64,000 nucleotides of DNA from an uncultured Roseibium sp. (GCF_963675985.1 NZ_OY780957.1:1318501-1382500); one strand, 5' to 3'; positions 33,799-43,113 are shown, numbered from the stretch's first letter. Notes: generated by a model not told the origin, from the letters alone. A program made the numbers and translations.

Positions 33799-34968
33799 AT
33801 GTCGACACCGATCTATCTGTCCGCTGCGGAAGCGGCAACCGAACTCGGCGTGCGCCCCCAGACGCTTTACGCCTATGTGAGCCGCGGGTTGATCCGCTCC
33901 ATTCCCGGTCCCGGCAAGCAGCGCCGCTATGACGCCTCGGACGTGCGCCGGCTGCAGGGGCGAAAGGACGGGCCGGGCGAGGGCGGAACCCGACCCCTGT
34001 CCGGTGACGAAGTGCTGGAAACCCGGTTGACCCTGATCGCGGACGGCGGGCCGTTCTACCGGGGACATTCGGCCACCGGCCTGGCCCGGTCCTCGACCCT
34101 GGAGGCGGTGGCGACCCTCTTGTGGAGCTGCGATAGCGATCCCTTCGCGGGAATGGTGCCGTCCCCACCGCCACCGGCGGACCCGGCGCTGGGACCAATT
34201 GACCGGTTGATGATGGCGGTCTCCGCCTGGCCGGCGCAGGACCGGGCCGCCTATACCCTGTCACCGGTTTTGCTGGCGGAAAAAGGCGCCGCCCTGCTGC
34301 GCTACGGCGTTGCAGCACTTCTGGCTACGAACCCGAGTGCCGATCCGGTCCATGAGCAATTTACGATGGCCTGGACTGTGGAGCCGTCCGTGGCGCCGGT
34401 CCTGCGGGCGGCCCTGGTGCTCGTCGCCGATCATGAGCTCAACACCAGCGCCTTTGCCGTTCGCTGTGCCGCCTCCACCCGTGCACCGCTCCATGCCACG
34501 CTTCTGTCCGGCCTCGGCGCCTTTTCCGGCCCGCGCCATGGTGCGGCCTCCGACCGGGTATCGGCCTGGCTTGAGGAAATCGATGAGGCTGAAGACATCG
34601 AGCGGGTGATTGCCGGACGGCTGGCGCGAGGCGAACCGCTGCCCGGCTTCGGCCACACGGTCTACACCGGCCCGGATCCGCGCGCGGAGTGCTTGCTGGC
34701 GATCCTGAAGGAACAGGCGGGCGGTGCGCCCTTCGTCGATCTGCTGCCGGCGATCATCGCAGCCGGCAACGACCTTTACGGCCTGAAGCCCAACATCGAT
34801 TTCGCCCTGGCCGCGGCACAGAAGGCATTCGCGCTTCCCGAAGGGGCCGGAAAGCTTCTGTTCTGCGGCGGCCGCATTGTCGGCTGGATCGCCCATGCGC
34901 TGGAACAATACCGGATCCCCGAGCAGATCCGGCCCCGGGCCGCCTATGTCGGCGAGCGGCCCGCCTAG
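33799..34968 (+). CDS. Citrate synthase homologue with N-terminal MerR/excisionase-type HTH
   Basis: 389 residues. Residues about 5-55 form a helix-turn-helix (YLSAAEAATELGVRPQTLYAYVSRGLI, then SIPGPGKQRRYDASDVRRL). The rest is a citrate-synthase fold with FSGPRHGAASD, LPGFGHTVYTGPDPRAE and NIDFALAAAQKAF. The catalytic Asp (NIDF) is kept. No Shine-Dalgarno precedes the ATG, since the palindrome occupies that space, so a leaderless message is likely. An enzyme-like sensor domain on an HTH suggests regulation of the divergent citrate synthase by acyl-CoA or oxaloacetate. The stop overlaps the convergent gene by 4 bases. Confidence 0.88.
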   Translation: MSTPIYLSAAEAATELGVRPQTLYAYVSRGLIRSIPGPGKQRRYDASDVRRLQGRKDGPGEGGTRPLSGDEVLETRLTLIADGGPFYRGHSATGLARSSTLEAVATLLWSCDSDPFAGMVPSPPPPADPALGPIDRLMMAVSAWPAQDRAAYTLSPVLLAEKGAALLRYGVAALLATNPSADPVHEQFTMAWTVEPSVAPVLRAALVLVADHELNTSAFAVRCAASTRAPLHATLLSGLGAFSGPRHGAASDRVSAWLEEIDEAEDIERVIAGRLARGEPLPGFGHTVYTGPDPRAECLLAILKEQAGGAPFVDLLPAIIAAGNDLYGLKPNIDFALAAAQKAFALPEGAGKLLFCGGRIVGWIAHALEQYRIPEQIRPRAAYVGERPA

Positions 34969-35942
34969 AGATTAATGCCTTCTTCCTCGATGTAGATGCG
35001 GACGATCTCGTCGAACGAGGCATCGGCCTCAAACCCCAGGCTCACCGCGCGGGCGGCATCGAACTGGCGCGGCCAGCCGGCAACGATCCGCTGCACGGCC
35101 TCGTCCGGTTCGCGCCGAATCAGTTTGACGCGTTCCTCGCCACCGATCCGGCGCAGGGCGTCGATTTCCTCGCCCACGGTGACCGGCAGGCCGGGCATGG
35201 TCAGGCTGCGGCGCGGGCCGATCTTTTCGCCGTCCATGTTGGCGGCATGGATCAGGAACCCGACCGAAGCACGCGGGCTCGCCATCCAGTGCAGCACGTC
35301 GTCGCCGACCGGGAGTTTCGCCTCCTGACCGTTCAGCGGTTCGCGGATGATGCCGGAAAAGAAGCCGGAGGCGGCGGCATTGGGCTTTCCGGGCCGGACC
35401 ACAACGGTCGGCAGGCGGATGCCGATACCGTCCATCATGCCCTGGCGCGTTAGATCGGCAAGAAGCAGCTCGCCGATCGCCTTTTGCGTGCCGTAGGAGG
35501 TGAGCGGGGTCAGGTGGAAGTCGTCCGGAATGGGGTCCGGGAACGGCGCGCCGAAGACGGCGATGGACGATGTGAACACCACGCGCGGGCAGTAGCCGTC
35601 GCCTGCGAGCCGGATCGCCTCGAACAGCCGCTGCGTTCCGTGCAGGTTGATCCGGTATCCCTTCTCGAAATCCGCTTCCGCCTCGCCGGACACGATGGCG
35701 GCCAGATGAAAGATGATCTCCGGCCGCTTGGCCATCAGGGCTTCTGCCTGTCCGGGTTCGGAAAAATCGCAGGCAATCGTCTCGACGGGACACGGCGCAC
35801 CGGCCGGAGCGGACGGGGCGACGACATCGGCAAGCAGGAGTTCGCCGATCTCCCGTCCGCCCAGGACCTGCTCAGAAACCAGCCGGTCGACGAGCTTCCT
35901 CCCGATCATGCCGGCTGCGCCGATTACCAGAACCTTGACCAT
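34965..35942 (-). CDS. denD: NAD-dependent epimerase/dehydratase, DenD-like (D-erythronate dehydrogenase)
   Basis: 325-residue extended SDR. N-terminal VLVIGAAGMIGRKLVDRL nucleotide-binding motif, FHLAAIVSGEAEADFEKG, and the catalytic YxxxK in TSYGTQKAIGE. The early IVSGEAE segment and the C-terminal layout resemble DenD, which oxidises D-erythronate at C2. Specificity is inferred from resemblance only. No partner OtnK/OtnC genes are adjacent. Confidence 0.75.
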   Translation of the reverse strand: MVKVLVIGAAGMIGRKLVDRLVSEQVLGGREIGELLLADVVAPSAPAGAPCPVETIACDFSEPGQAEALMAKRPEIIFHLAAIVSGEAEADFEKGYRINLHGTQRLFEAIRLAGDGYCPRVVFTSSIAVFGAPFPDPIPDDFHLTPLTSYGTQKAIGELLLADLTRQGMMDGIGIRLPTVVVRPGKPNAAASGFFSGIIREPLNGQEAKLPVGDDVLHWMASPRASVGFLIHAANMDGEKIGPRRSLTMPGLPVTVGEEIDALRRIGGEERVKLIRREPDEAVQRIVAGWPRQFDAARAVSLGFEADASFDEIVRIYIEEEGINL

Positions 35943-36008
35943 TCCATTCCCTCCCGGGTTTTCAATTATTTTGAGACTAGTCCTGCCCGGTGGTGTCGGA
36001 AAGGCCGG

Positions 36009-36503
36009 TCATGCGGGATTGTGTTCGTCGCTCAAGCCGACCGGACGCGCCATGTAGACCACATGCTTGTCGCCGATCTGCTTCCGGCCGGTCTCGCGGA
36101 ACCCGTGGCGGGCATACCAGGCGCGGTTCGTGTCCATCAGCACGTTGGTGAACAGCCGGACCTCCGGCAGGTCCAACTCCTCTGCGCGCTTTAGCGTGAA
36201 GTTCAGAAGAAAATTGCCCAGGCCCGTTCCCTTGGTCGAAGGGTCGACGGCGATGCTCCACAGCAGCAAGTGATCCGGTTCCCGCATTAGAACGAGCGAT
36301 CCCGACGGTGCGTCGACGGGGCCGGTGACCCAGGCTTCGTGGTCTGCGACAAACGCACCGTAATCCGCCGTCATCGGCAGGGGAACGGCGCCGATTACCT
36401 CGACCCAGGGCCCATAGGCCCGCTCGGCGAGGCGGAGCAGGCACGCAGCATCTTCCGGAACGGCCGGCCTCGGCGAAGGATGAGGGTTTGGCTTATCGCT
36501 CAC
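36009..36503 (-). CDS. GNAT-family N-acetyltransferase
   Basis: About 164 residues from GTG 36503, a start lying inside the last codons of the TIR-WD40 gene (11-base overlap), which implies translational coupling. A longer frame from 36590 would lie within that gene and is rejected. The core is LLLWSIAVDPSTKGTGLGNFLLNFTLKRAEEL (acetyl-CoA loop with the x-x-G-x-G pattern), then VRLFTNVLMDTNRAWYARHGF. Substrate unknown. Confidence 0.85.
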   Translation of the reverse strand: MSDKPNPHPSPRPAVPEDAACLLRLAERAYGPWVEVIGAVPLPMTADYGAFVADHEAWVTGPVDAPSGSLVLMREPDHLLLWSIAVDPSTKGTGLGNFLLNFTLKRAEELDLPEVRLFTNVLMDTNRAWYARHGFRETGRKQIGDKHVVYMARPVGLSDEHNPA

Positions 36504-39500
36504 CGCACCACCCCGGTTTCGCTTCCGATACGTGAAGGGTATTCCGCTCTGCGGCTGTGAGGCAGCGCGGGGCCGCATCCTTTGCGGCACTCAAGAGCGT
36601 TTCAAGCGTCGGCCAGACCGGCAGCAGGTTGACCGTGTTGTCCCAGGAAGATGTGGCGATCAGCGTCCCGTCGGGAGAAAAACGAAGATCACGAACGTGG
36701 TCCGTGTGACGCCGGTACCGGCCGACGAAGTCCCCTGTACCGGTATCGAGCAAACGGATTTCACCCTCGGCGAAACCGATGGCCAGAAGTTTGCTGTCCG
36801 GCGAAAAACGCAAGGAATAGACGGTGCTTAGGTAATTCTCGAAGGGAACCCGCCCGGCAACCTTTTCAGTTGTCATATTGATCAAAAGCAGATTTCGGGA
36901 AACGCCGCCGACCGCTGCAAATTGCCCATCCGGAGACACGGCAACGCGCATGGCCAGCCAATTCTTGCCCGGCTCCACCGGATAACGCTGGCTTTTGCCC
37001 GTCGAGAGATCCCAGATCCGTGCATCGCCATCACTCGAAGCCGTTATGATTCGCTTGCCGTCGGTAGTGAATTTGGCGTCTCGAACCCAGTCCGTGTGTC
37101 CTTCGTAGGAACGGTATTCCCCCGTCGAAATGTCCCAGACGCGCAAGACGCCGCCGCGGTCGCCGGTTGCGACCAGGCGATCATCCGCGGAAACGGCGAG
37201 GGGCAGCGCGCGAGGATGACTGCCCTCCAGCAACAACTCGCCTTTGTCATTCCGGATTTCGAAGTTGCCGTCGACTTTCGCCAGGGCAAGGATGCGTCCG
37301 TTCGAACTGATCAGGCTCCCTTCATCCGAACGGAGGTTCCACCCGGTGCCGTCAAGGGAAAACCGCTTTTCCAGAGTGTCCCCGTCCCAGACCGTCACGT
37401 TCGAATAATCCCCGCTTACGAGAATGCTCCCGTTTTCGGCGGCAATCAGATTGTAGGTATACGGTAGCGTCTTGACCAGTTCGCCGGTCCTGGTGTTCCG
37501 GATCGTGATCGGACGTTCCGGGCTGCCCCAGGGACCCACGACGATCTGCTCACCGTCTTTCAGAAAGGAACTGGTGCCGGCGCTTTCGGGGATCGCCGGC
37601 GCATTGGCCGTGCCGCGCCAGTCCCAGAGCCGGGCCGTTCCATCATAGCCGGAAGTCAACAGGGTCGCCCCGTCGTGTGAGAACCTGCCGCTGTTCACTC
37701 CGGATGTGTGGCCGCGCAGCACAGTGACCGTTTCACCGGTCATTGCGTTCCATATGCGTGCTGTCTTGTCTTCGGAGGCGGTGAGGATGTGTCGACCGTC
37801 AGGCGAAAAAGAGATGTCGTAAATACCGGCTTCGTGCCCGATCAAGGCGGACACGAGTTTCCCGCTCTCCAGGTTCCAGACCCGTGCATTGCCGTTGTGA
37901 GACGCGGTGGCCAGGAATTGGTTGTCCGGGGAGAAATCCGTGTGTTCGATTGGCGACCCCTCGTAGTAGGGGATTGAAAACCGGACCTTGCTGCTCTCCC
38001 GGTCCACCACGAAAAGATCCTGATGTTCCAGGTCCTGGTAGATGAAGACCGATCCGTCCGGTGAATAGCGGGCGGTCTTGCTCAAGTCGGCACCATAGTG
38101 CCGGGCGATCAGGGATCCGTCGGAAACCTTCCGCCGTTCTACCCCCCCGTCCGCATTGACCAGGATTTCCGTGTCGTCCGGTGCAAAAATCGCCTGTTCT
38201 ATATTTTTCTCGCTGCCTTCAATGGTGTAGACGAGTGCGCCGGTCGCCAAGTCGATTTGTTCGCCGCGAGCCGTGAGCAACTTCTTGCCGTCCGCGGAAA
38301 ATTCAAGGCCGCGGGCGGGAACAAGTCCCGGCTTGAGCATGAAGGTTCGAACGGGGGCAAACGTGCGTGAATCCCAAAGCTGAATGGCGCTCTGGATGCG
38401 ATTGTCGAAACGCGCTGTGCCGGAGGCGGCCATGGTGTCGCCATCCGGTGAAAAGGCGATACCGGTAATTTCCACGCCGGAAGACAATTCGCCGAGACGT
38501 GCGCCTGTCCGGCCGTCCCATATGCCAAGACCTCCGCCGTCGACTTTCGTAAAGCGGGCCGTCACCAGTCTGCCGTCGGGCGAAAAGCGGAAGGAATACG
38601 AGCCTTTCCGGCCGTTGAGGCCGAGGACGGCAATCTGCCCTCCCGTCTGTGCATCATACAACCGGGCGTTCGAAAAATCGGTGACCAGCACCCGCTGGCC
38701 GTCGGGAGAAAACTCGGCTTTGGCGCCGGTAGACCCGCCGGGAAGCTGGAACGTATGCAGTTCGCGCCTTTCCGCCATCGCCTCGGTCAGCGCCATCCGG
38801 GCGGTCGCGACATAGGGCCGGCTGCGCTGCTGCGCATCGGTCGACGTCTCGTCCGGCAGGGCCTCAATTGCGCTCAGGATTGCCATCGTCGTGTCGCCGC
38901 GCGCCAGGGCTTCCTGCGACAGGTCGGACAGGTAAAGCGATTGCGCCTTCAGGGCGTCGTTGCGTTGCGCCTCCGCTACGTTGCGCTGGGCTTGGGCCTC
39001 GTTCCTTTGCCAGAAGGCAATACCTGCCAGGCCGAGTCCGATCACGACCGCCGCCAGCGACAGCGCGAGCGTCAGCTTTTGCTGACGCTGGGCATTGCGG
39101 CGACTTTCGGTGATGAACGTGGTCTGATCGGGGGTAATCTGCGGAGCTTCGCGGGGGCGTTCGTCGCGCCAGCGCTCCGCGTCGGCAATGTCCGCGCCTC
39201 TCAGCAACAGGGACCGCCTTTCCCCGGATTGCCGCCAGCGCCGCGCTAGACCGGCGAGCCGGGTATGTTCCCGGATCCAGTCGATATCCGTATTGACCGC
39301 GGAAATAACGCTGTCGACCGCATCCTCGAAAGGATCCCGATCCGTACAGAAAATGAAATTCAGCCGTGCAAGGATCGGCGGGATGTCCTCGCCCGGAACG
39401 TCTTCGATGACGATCGGCGCGATGCGCTTTTCCAATTCATGGGCGAGCTCGATCTCCCAGGCACAGACTTCGGAGGCTGCCGAAGCCGGACTGAGCAGGA

Positions 39501-39726
39501 AGATGATTGTGTCGGCCTCGCGGATCAGTTGCTCCAGCCGGTCGCGCCACTCCTCTGTCGGTAGGATGTCCTCCGTATCCCGAAAAATGCCGAGATTGCG
39601 GTCGGCGAGCACTTTGGAAATGCGGTGGGCCTTCTCGCGGTCCTTACGTGAGTAGGAGACGAATACCTTCGGCTGATCGTCCCCTTGAGCATGCTCAGGC
39701 AGCGTCAGGGCGTCAGACAAATTCAA
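36493..39726 (-). CDS. Membrane TIR domain protein with WD40 beta-propellers
   Basis: 1077 residues. TIR domain at about 19-145: KVFVSYSRKDREKAHRISKVL, IFRDTEDILPTEEWRDRLEQLI, FLLSPASAASEVCAWEIELA, with Glu91 in the position of the NADase glutamate (usual WCxxE, here VCAWE). A helical linker with LLLRGADIADAERW follows, then one TM helix (about 222-243), a coiled Gln/Asn/Ala segment, and about 14-15 WD40 repeats (recurrent FSPDG and ARVWN/ARIWN/ARLWD) filling two propellers to the C-terminus. Bacterial TIR proteins commonly cleave NAD in antiphage or stress responses. This one would be membrane-tethered with a propeller sensor. Coupled GNAT downstream. Confidence 0.9.
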   Translation of the reverse strand: MNLSDALTLPEHAQGDDQPKVFVSYSRKDREKAHRISKVLADRNLGIFRDTEDILPTEEWRDRLEQLIREADTIIFLLSPASAASEVCAWEIELAHELEKRIAPIVIEDVPGEDIPPILARLNFIFCTDRDPFEDAVDSVISAVNTDIDWIREHTRLAGLARRWRQSGERRSLLLRGADIADAERWRDERPREAPQITPDQTTFITESRRNAQRQQKLTLALSLAAVVIGLGLAGIAFWQRNEAQAQRNVAEAQRNDALKAQSLYLSDLSQEALARGDTTMAILSAIEALPDETSTDAQQRSRPYVATARMALTEAMAERRELHTFQLPGGSTGAKAEFSPDGQRVLVTDFSNARLYDAQTGGQIAVLGLNGRKGSYSFRFSPDGRLVTARFTKVDGGGLGIWDGRTGARLGELSSGVEITGIAFSPDGDTMAASGTARFDNRIQSAIQLWDSRTFAPVRTFMLKPGLVPARGLEFSADGKKLLTARGEQIDLATGALVYTIEGSEKNIEQAIFAPDDTEILVNADGGVERRKVSDGSLIARHYGADLSKTARYSPDGSVFIYQDLEHQDLFVVDRESSKVRFSIPYYEGSPIEHTDFSPDNQFLATASHNGNARVWNLESGKLVSALIGHEAGIYDISFSPDGRHILTASEDKTARIWNAMTGETVTVLRGHTSGVNSGRFSHDGATLLTSGYDGTARLWDWRGTANAPAIPESAGTSSFLKDGEQIVVGPWGSPERPITIRNTRTGELVKTLPYTYNLIAAENGSILVSGDYSNVTVWDGDTLEKRFSLDGTGWNLRSDEGSLISSNGRILALAKVDGNFEIRNDKGELLLEGSHPRALPLAVSADDRLVATGDRGGVLRVWDISTGEYRSYEGHTDWVRDAKFTTDGKRIITASSDGDARIWDLSTGKSQRYPVEPGKNWLAMRVAVSPDGQFAAVGGVSRNLLLINMTTEKVAGRVPFENYLSTVYSLRFSPDSKLLAIGFAEGEIRLLDTGTGDFVGRYRRHTDHVRDLRFSPDGTLIATSSWDNTVNLLPVWPTLETLLSAAKDAAPRCLTAAERNTLHVSEAKPGWCGER

Positions 39727-39869
39727 TGTCCTTCATAAGAAATCCGGGGGTCTGTTTCTTTAAAAAGTCAATGCAATTGCGATCAAAGGATCCGCCGCGA
39801 AATACTGACGGAAATATCTTTCAGTTCAAGTCCCAAGGTCCGGTGTGAGTTGGTAATCGCAACCGGCTT

Positions 39870-40703
39870 TTACAAGCGCCCCTTCATGAACAAGTCGAAA
39901 TCCTCCATGCCTTCCTCACGGTCGAAACAGCCGAAACTGCCGCTGTCCTTCAGGCTTTCCGCGGCAGCGGTGAAAGCGCCGAAGGCAATGCGGGCGAGGC
40001 CGCTTCCGATGGAGATCCGGGTCACGCCCATGTCTTCCAGCTCTTTTCGGGTCAGGTGAAAACGGTTCCGTCCGGCCAGGATATTGAGCGGCGCGGGGAC
40101 TTCGGCAATCACGGCCTCGATATGCCGTTTCTCCACAAGCTCGGGCGCATAAACGCAATCGGCGCCGGCATCGGCAAAAGCCTGGAGCCGTTTGATCGTG
40201 TCGCGGAGGTTTTCCTCAGACCGGATCGGCGCCTCGCTGCGGGCGGTCAGAACGAAGTCGGGCGCAAGACGGTTCCGGGCATCGACCGCGGCTTTGATCC
40301 GCTCCACCGCCAGGTCGAATTCATAATAGGGATGAAGCGGATCCGGCGAAAAGTCCTCGATGGAGCCGCCGCTCAGACCCACCTCGATGGCGCCGCGGAT
40401 GGTCTCGGCGACCTCTTCCGGACTGTCGCCGAAGCCGTTTTCCAGGTCGCCGCTCACCGGCAGCGTGGTGGCGCCGATAATTGTCTGGGCGTGAGTCAGC
40501 GCCATGTCGCGCGTGATCAGCCCTTCCGCATCCTTCAGCCCGTGGGTGAAGGCAAATCCCGCGCTTGTTGTCGCCAGGGCTTCGAAGCGCAGACCCTCCA
40601 GGATACGGGTGGTGCCGATATTATAGGGGTTCGGCATGAGAAAGGCGCGGCGCTCCGCATGAAGCGCCTTGAAGCGGGTACGACGGTTCTCGATCGTCTG
40701 CAT
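39870..40703 (-). CDS. Isocitrate lyase/PEP mutase family protein
   Basis: About 277 residues from the second Met (40703). GGAGG sits between it and the upstream ATG (40724), which favours the downstream start. Motifs: MPNPYNIGTTRILEGLRFEALATTSAGFA, PVSGDLENGFGDSPEEVAETI (the D-x-E-x-G-F metal site of the PEP mutase/ICL superfamily), GGSIEDFSPD and FVLTARSEAP. It lacks the KKCGH loop of true isocitrate lyase, so carboxyPEP mutase-like lyase activity on another 2-substituted acid is likely. Confidence 0.88.
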   Translation of the reverse strand: MQTIENRRTRFKALHAERRAFLMPNPYNIGTTRILEGLRFEALATTSAGFAFTHGLKDAEGLITRDMALTHAQTIIGATTLPVSGDLENGFGDSPEEVAETIRGAIEVGLSGGSIEDFSPDPLHPYYEFDLAVERIKAAVDARNRLAPDFVLTARSEAPIRSEENLRDTIKRLQAFADAGADCVYAPELVEKRHIEAVIAEVPAPLNILAGRNRFHLTRKELEDMGVTRISIGSGLARIAFGAFTAAAESLKDSGSFGCFDREEGMEDFDLFMKGRL

Positions 40704-40760
40704 GGGAAACCTCCAGCTTGGCACAGGTTCGTCAACAGATTGTGCGTCCGGAATTATAAC

Positions 40761-42560
40761 CTAGTGGTTGTCTCTTGGCAGGCCTTTCGTGTGTGCCACA
40801 TCCTGGTATTTGACGGCGGGCTTGAGCACCATACCCTTGTCGAACTGGTCGACGATGCCGCGCTGAATTTCCTGCCAGGGCGTCTGGTGATCAGCATAGG
40901 CAAATCCGCCCTCGGCTTCCAGATCCGAGCGCCGTTTGGCGAGTTCTTCGTCCGAAATCAGGATATCAGCGGTTCCCTTGCCAAGATCGATCCGCACCAT
41001 GTCGCCTGTTTGGATCAGGGCGAGCCCGCCCATGGCGGCGGCTTCCGGAGACGCGTTCAGGATCGACGGGGATCCGGACGTTCCCGACTGCCGGCCGTCG
41101 CCGATGCAAGGCAGAGAATGAATACCCTTTTTGATGAGGGCCGCCGGCGGCTGCATGTTGACCACTTCCGCGCCGCCCGGATAGCCGATTGGCCCGGTGC
41201 CGCGGATGAAGAGCATGCAGTTTTCGTCGATGTTGAGATCCGGATCGTCGATATTGTCGTGGTAATCCTCGGGCCCTTCGAACACGATCGCCCGGCCTTC
41301 GAAAGCGTCCGGATCGTCCGGATTGGACAGATAGCGGTCGCGGAACTCGTCGGAAATCACGCTCGTCTTCATGATCGCGCTGTCGAAGAGGTTGCCCTTC
41401 AGGTTCAGGAAGCCGGCATTTTCGGTCAAGGGGTCGTCATAGCTTCGGATCACCTCGGGCATCAGGATTTCCGCATTCTCGCAGTTCTCGCCGATGGACT
41501 TGCCGTTGACCGTCTTGGCGCCCGGATGAGGCAGCTTTCCGACGCGCATCAGTTCGTTGACGACGGCCGGAACGCCGCCGGCGTGATGATAATCCTCGCC
41601 AAGATAATCGCCGGCCGGTTGGAGATTGACCAGGAGCGGGATCTCGTGACCGACGGCCTGCCAGTCGTCGTTGTTGAGCGGGACGCCCAGATGGCTGGCA
41701 ATGGCGTTGAGGTGGATCGGCGCGTTGGTCGAGCCGCCGATGGCCGAATTGACCACGATGGCATTCTCGAAGGCTTCGCGGGTCATGATATCGGAGGGCT
41801 TCATGTCCTCGTGCACCATGTCCACGATGCGTTTTCCGGTCTGGTAGGCGATCTGGCCCCGCTCCCGGTAGGGGGCGGGAATCGCGGCGGAGCCCGGCAA
41901 TTGCATGCCGAGCGCTTCGGCCAGCGAGTTCATGGTGGTGGCCGTTCCCATGGTGTTGCAGTAACCGACCGAGGGTGCGGAGGAGGCCACCAGCTCCATG
42001 AAGCCTTCGTAGTCGATTTCGCCGGCAGCGAGCATTTCGCGGGCCTTCCAGACGATCGTGCCGGACCCGGTGCGCTCGCCCTTGTGCCATCCGTTCAGCA
42101 TCGGTCCGACGGACAGCGCGATTGCCGGAATATTGACCGTGGCCGCGGCCATCAGGCAGGCCGGTGTTGTCTTGTCGCAGCCGATGGACAGCACCACGCC
42201 GTCGATCGGATAGCCGAACAGAAGCTCCACAAGGCCGAGATAGGCGAGATTCCGGTCGAGCGCCGCATTCGGCCGCTTGCCGGTTTCCTGAATCGGATGA
42301 ACCGGAAATTCGAAGCAGATACCGCCCGCCTCGCGAATGCCTTCACGCACGCGTTTGGCCAGCTCCAGATGATGGCGGTTGCAGGGGGACAGGTCGGACC
42401 CGGTCTGGGCAATGCCGATAATGGGCTTTCCTGACTGCAGTTCCTCCCGCGTGAGGCCGTAGTTCAGATACCGCTCGATATAGAGGGCCGTCATCGCCGG
42501 ATTGTCCGGATTGTTGAACCATGCGGTGGATCTCAGGCGTGGATGTTTTGAACCGCTCAT
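40761..42560 (-). CDS. IlvD/EDD-family sugar-acid (pentonate-type) dehydratase
   Basis: 599 residues. Cluster cysteines at 60 (SDLSPCNRHH), 128 (SIGCDKTTPAC) and 201 (SVGYCNTMGTATTMN) occupy the same positions as the [2Fe-2S] ligands of characterised pentonate dehydratases (Caulobacter xylonate, Rhizobium arabinonate). The Ser-rich CIGDGRQSGTSGSPS loop holds the catalytic serine. Length fits pentonate enzymes better than IlvD (about 560) or Edd (about 600, different spacing). Substrate (arabinonate, xylonate or similar) is not decided by sequence. It is downstream of a 550-base gene-free region holding its promoter. Confidence 0.88.
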   Translation of the reverse strand: MSGSKHPRLRSTAWFNNPDNPAMTALYIERYLNYGLTREELQSGKPIIGIAQTGSDLSPCNRHHLELAKRVREGIREAGGICFEFPVHPIQETGKRPNAALDRNLAYLGLVELLFGYPIDGVVLSIGCDKTTPACLMAAATVNIPAIALSVGPMLNGWHKGERTGSGTIVWKAREMLAAGEIDYEGFMELVASSAPSVGYCNTMGTATTMNSLAEALGMQLPGSAAIPAPYRERGQIAYQTGKRIVDMVHEDMKPSDIMTREAFENAIVVNSAIGGSTNAPIHLNAIASHLGVPLNNDDWQAVGHEIPLLVNLQPAGDYLGEDYHHAGGVPAVVNELMRVGKLPHPGAKTVNGKSIGENCENAEILMPEVIRSYDDPLTENAGFLNLKGNLFDSAIMKTSVISDEFRDRYLSNPDDPDAFEGRAIVFEGPEDYHDNIDDPDLNIDENCMLFIRGTGPIGYPGGAEVVNMQPPAALIKKGIHSLPCIGDGRQSGTSGSPSILNASPEAAAMGGLALIQTGDMVRIDLGKGTADILISDEELAKRRSDLEAEGGFAYADHQTPWQEIQRGIVDQFDKGMVLKPAVKYQDVAHTKGLPRDNH

Positions 42561-43113
42561 GAAGCCTCTCCCTCATTCTTGACCGGCTGCTCCGGTTTGA
42601 ATCGATTAACATCACCCGGACAGCGTTCTGTAAAGCCGCGTTTGCGGCGAAGCTGTTCTCCGGGTGCGGAGTTTTTTGGATTGCGGATATCAATTTGCGG
42701 CGGTTTGGTGCTGACAGGTCTTGCTGAGCAAATTTCAGGCGCTTGTGATCGAATTTGTTGCAAGTTTCAATAGATCGAAACTTATCTCACCTGAGAAAGT
42801 CGCTACAAACACCCGGTTTCCCAATCTAAAATACTAAATACACTAGGGAATCTTATGAACTGAAAATAGTAAATCGTATTGGTTAATGAAGGCGCTCGGT
42901 GTTGGCTAATGTGACATAAATTTTCGCAGCGTACATGATGGAGTTTTCTTAAAACTTGTTTTCTTGGTCGGTAAAATTGGCTATTATGCTTCTCGTAATT
43001 TGAAGTGGCCTGCGGGATTTCAGGGCCGCAAGATTTGACCTCAGATCTTTTCATCCAGACCGGGAGGGGGCTTGCCCCATCCCTTTTTCTTTGCCGGCGA
43101 TTTTGTCCTGCTT
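42561..43113. other. Gene-free, AT-richer 553-base region
   Basis: No convincing coding frame. It must carry the promoter of the dehydratase on the minus strand and the 3' end of the ABC operon. An inverted repeat AAGTTTC (42762-42768)/GAAACTT (42777-42783) lies about 200 bases upstream of the dehydratase start and could be an operator. The stretch 42800-43010 is markedly A/T-rich compared with the surrounding genes, and nothing else is recognised in it. Confidence 0.6.
43062..43083 (+). terminator. GC hairpin beyond the peptide ABC operon
   Basis: GGGAGGGGG (43062-43070) pairs with CCCCATCCC (43075-43083) with one mismatch and a 4-base loop, followed by TTTTT on the plus strand. The neighbouring operon ends on the minus strand, where the stem is preceded by A-rich sequence, so polarity is doubtful. 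Confidence 0.4.

Noticed and set aside
33234..33880. Plus-strand frames within the citrate synthase gene
   Set aside because: Shadows of the minus-strand gene, with no start signals or motifs.
36493..39726. TIR-WD40 locus as part of a larger defence island
   Set aside because: Neighbouring genes are metabolic (epimerase, lyase, dehydratase) and there is no integrase, restriction or toxin gene around it, so island status is not supported.
40056..42434. 792-codon plus-strand frame over the dehydratase
   Set aside because: Antisense to a clearly identified IlvD/EDD gene. The sequence is low-complexity His/Arg/Asp/Gly without family motifs, a GC-rich codon artefact.
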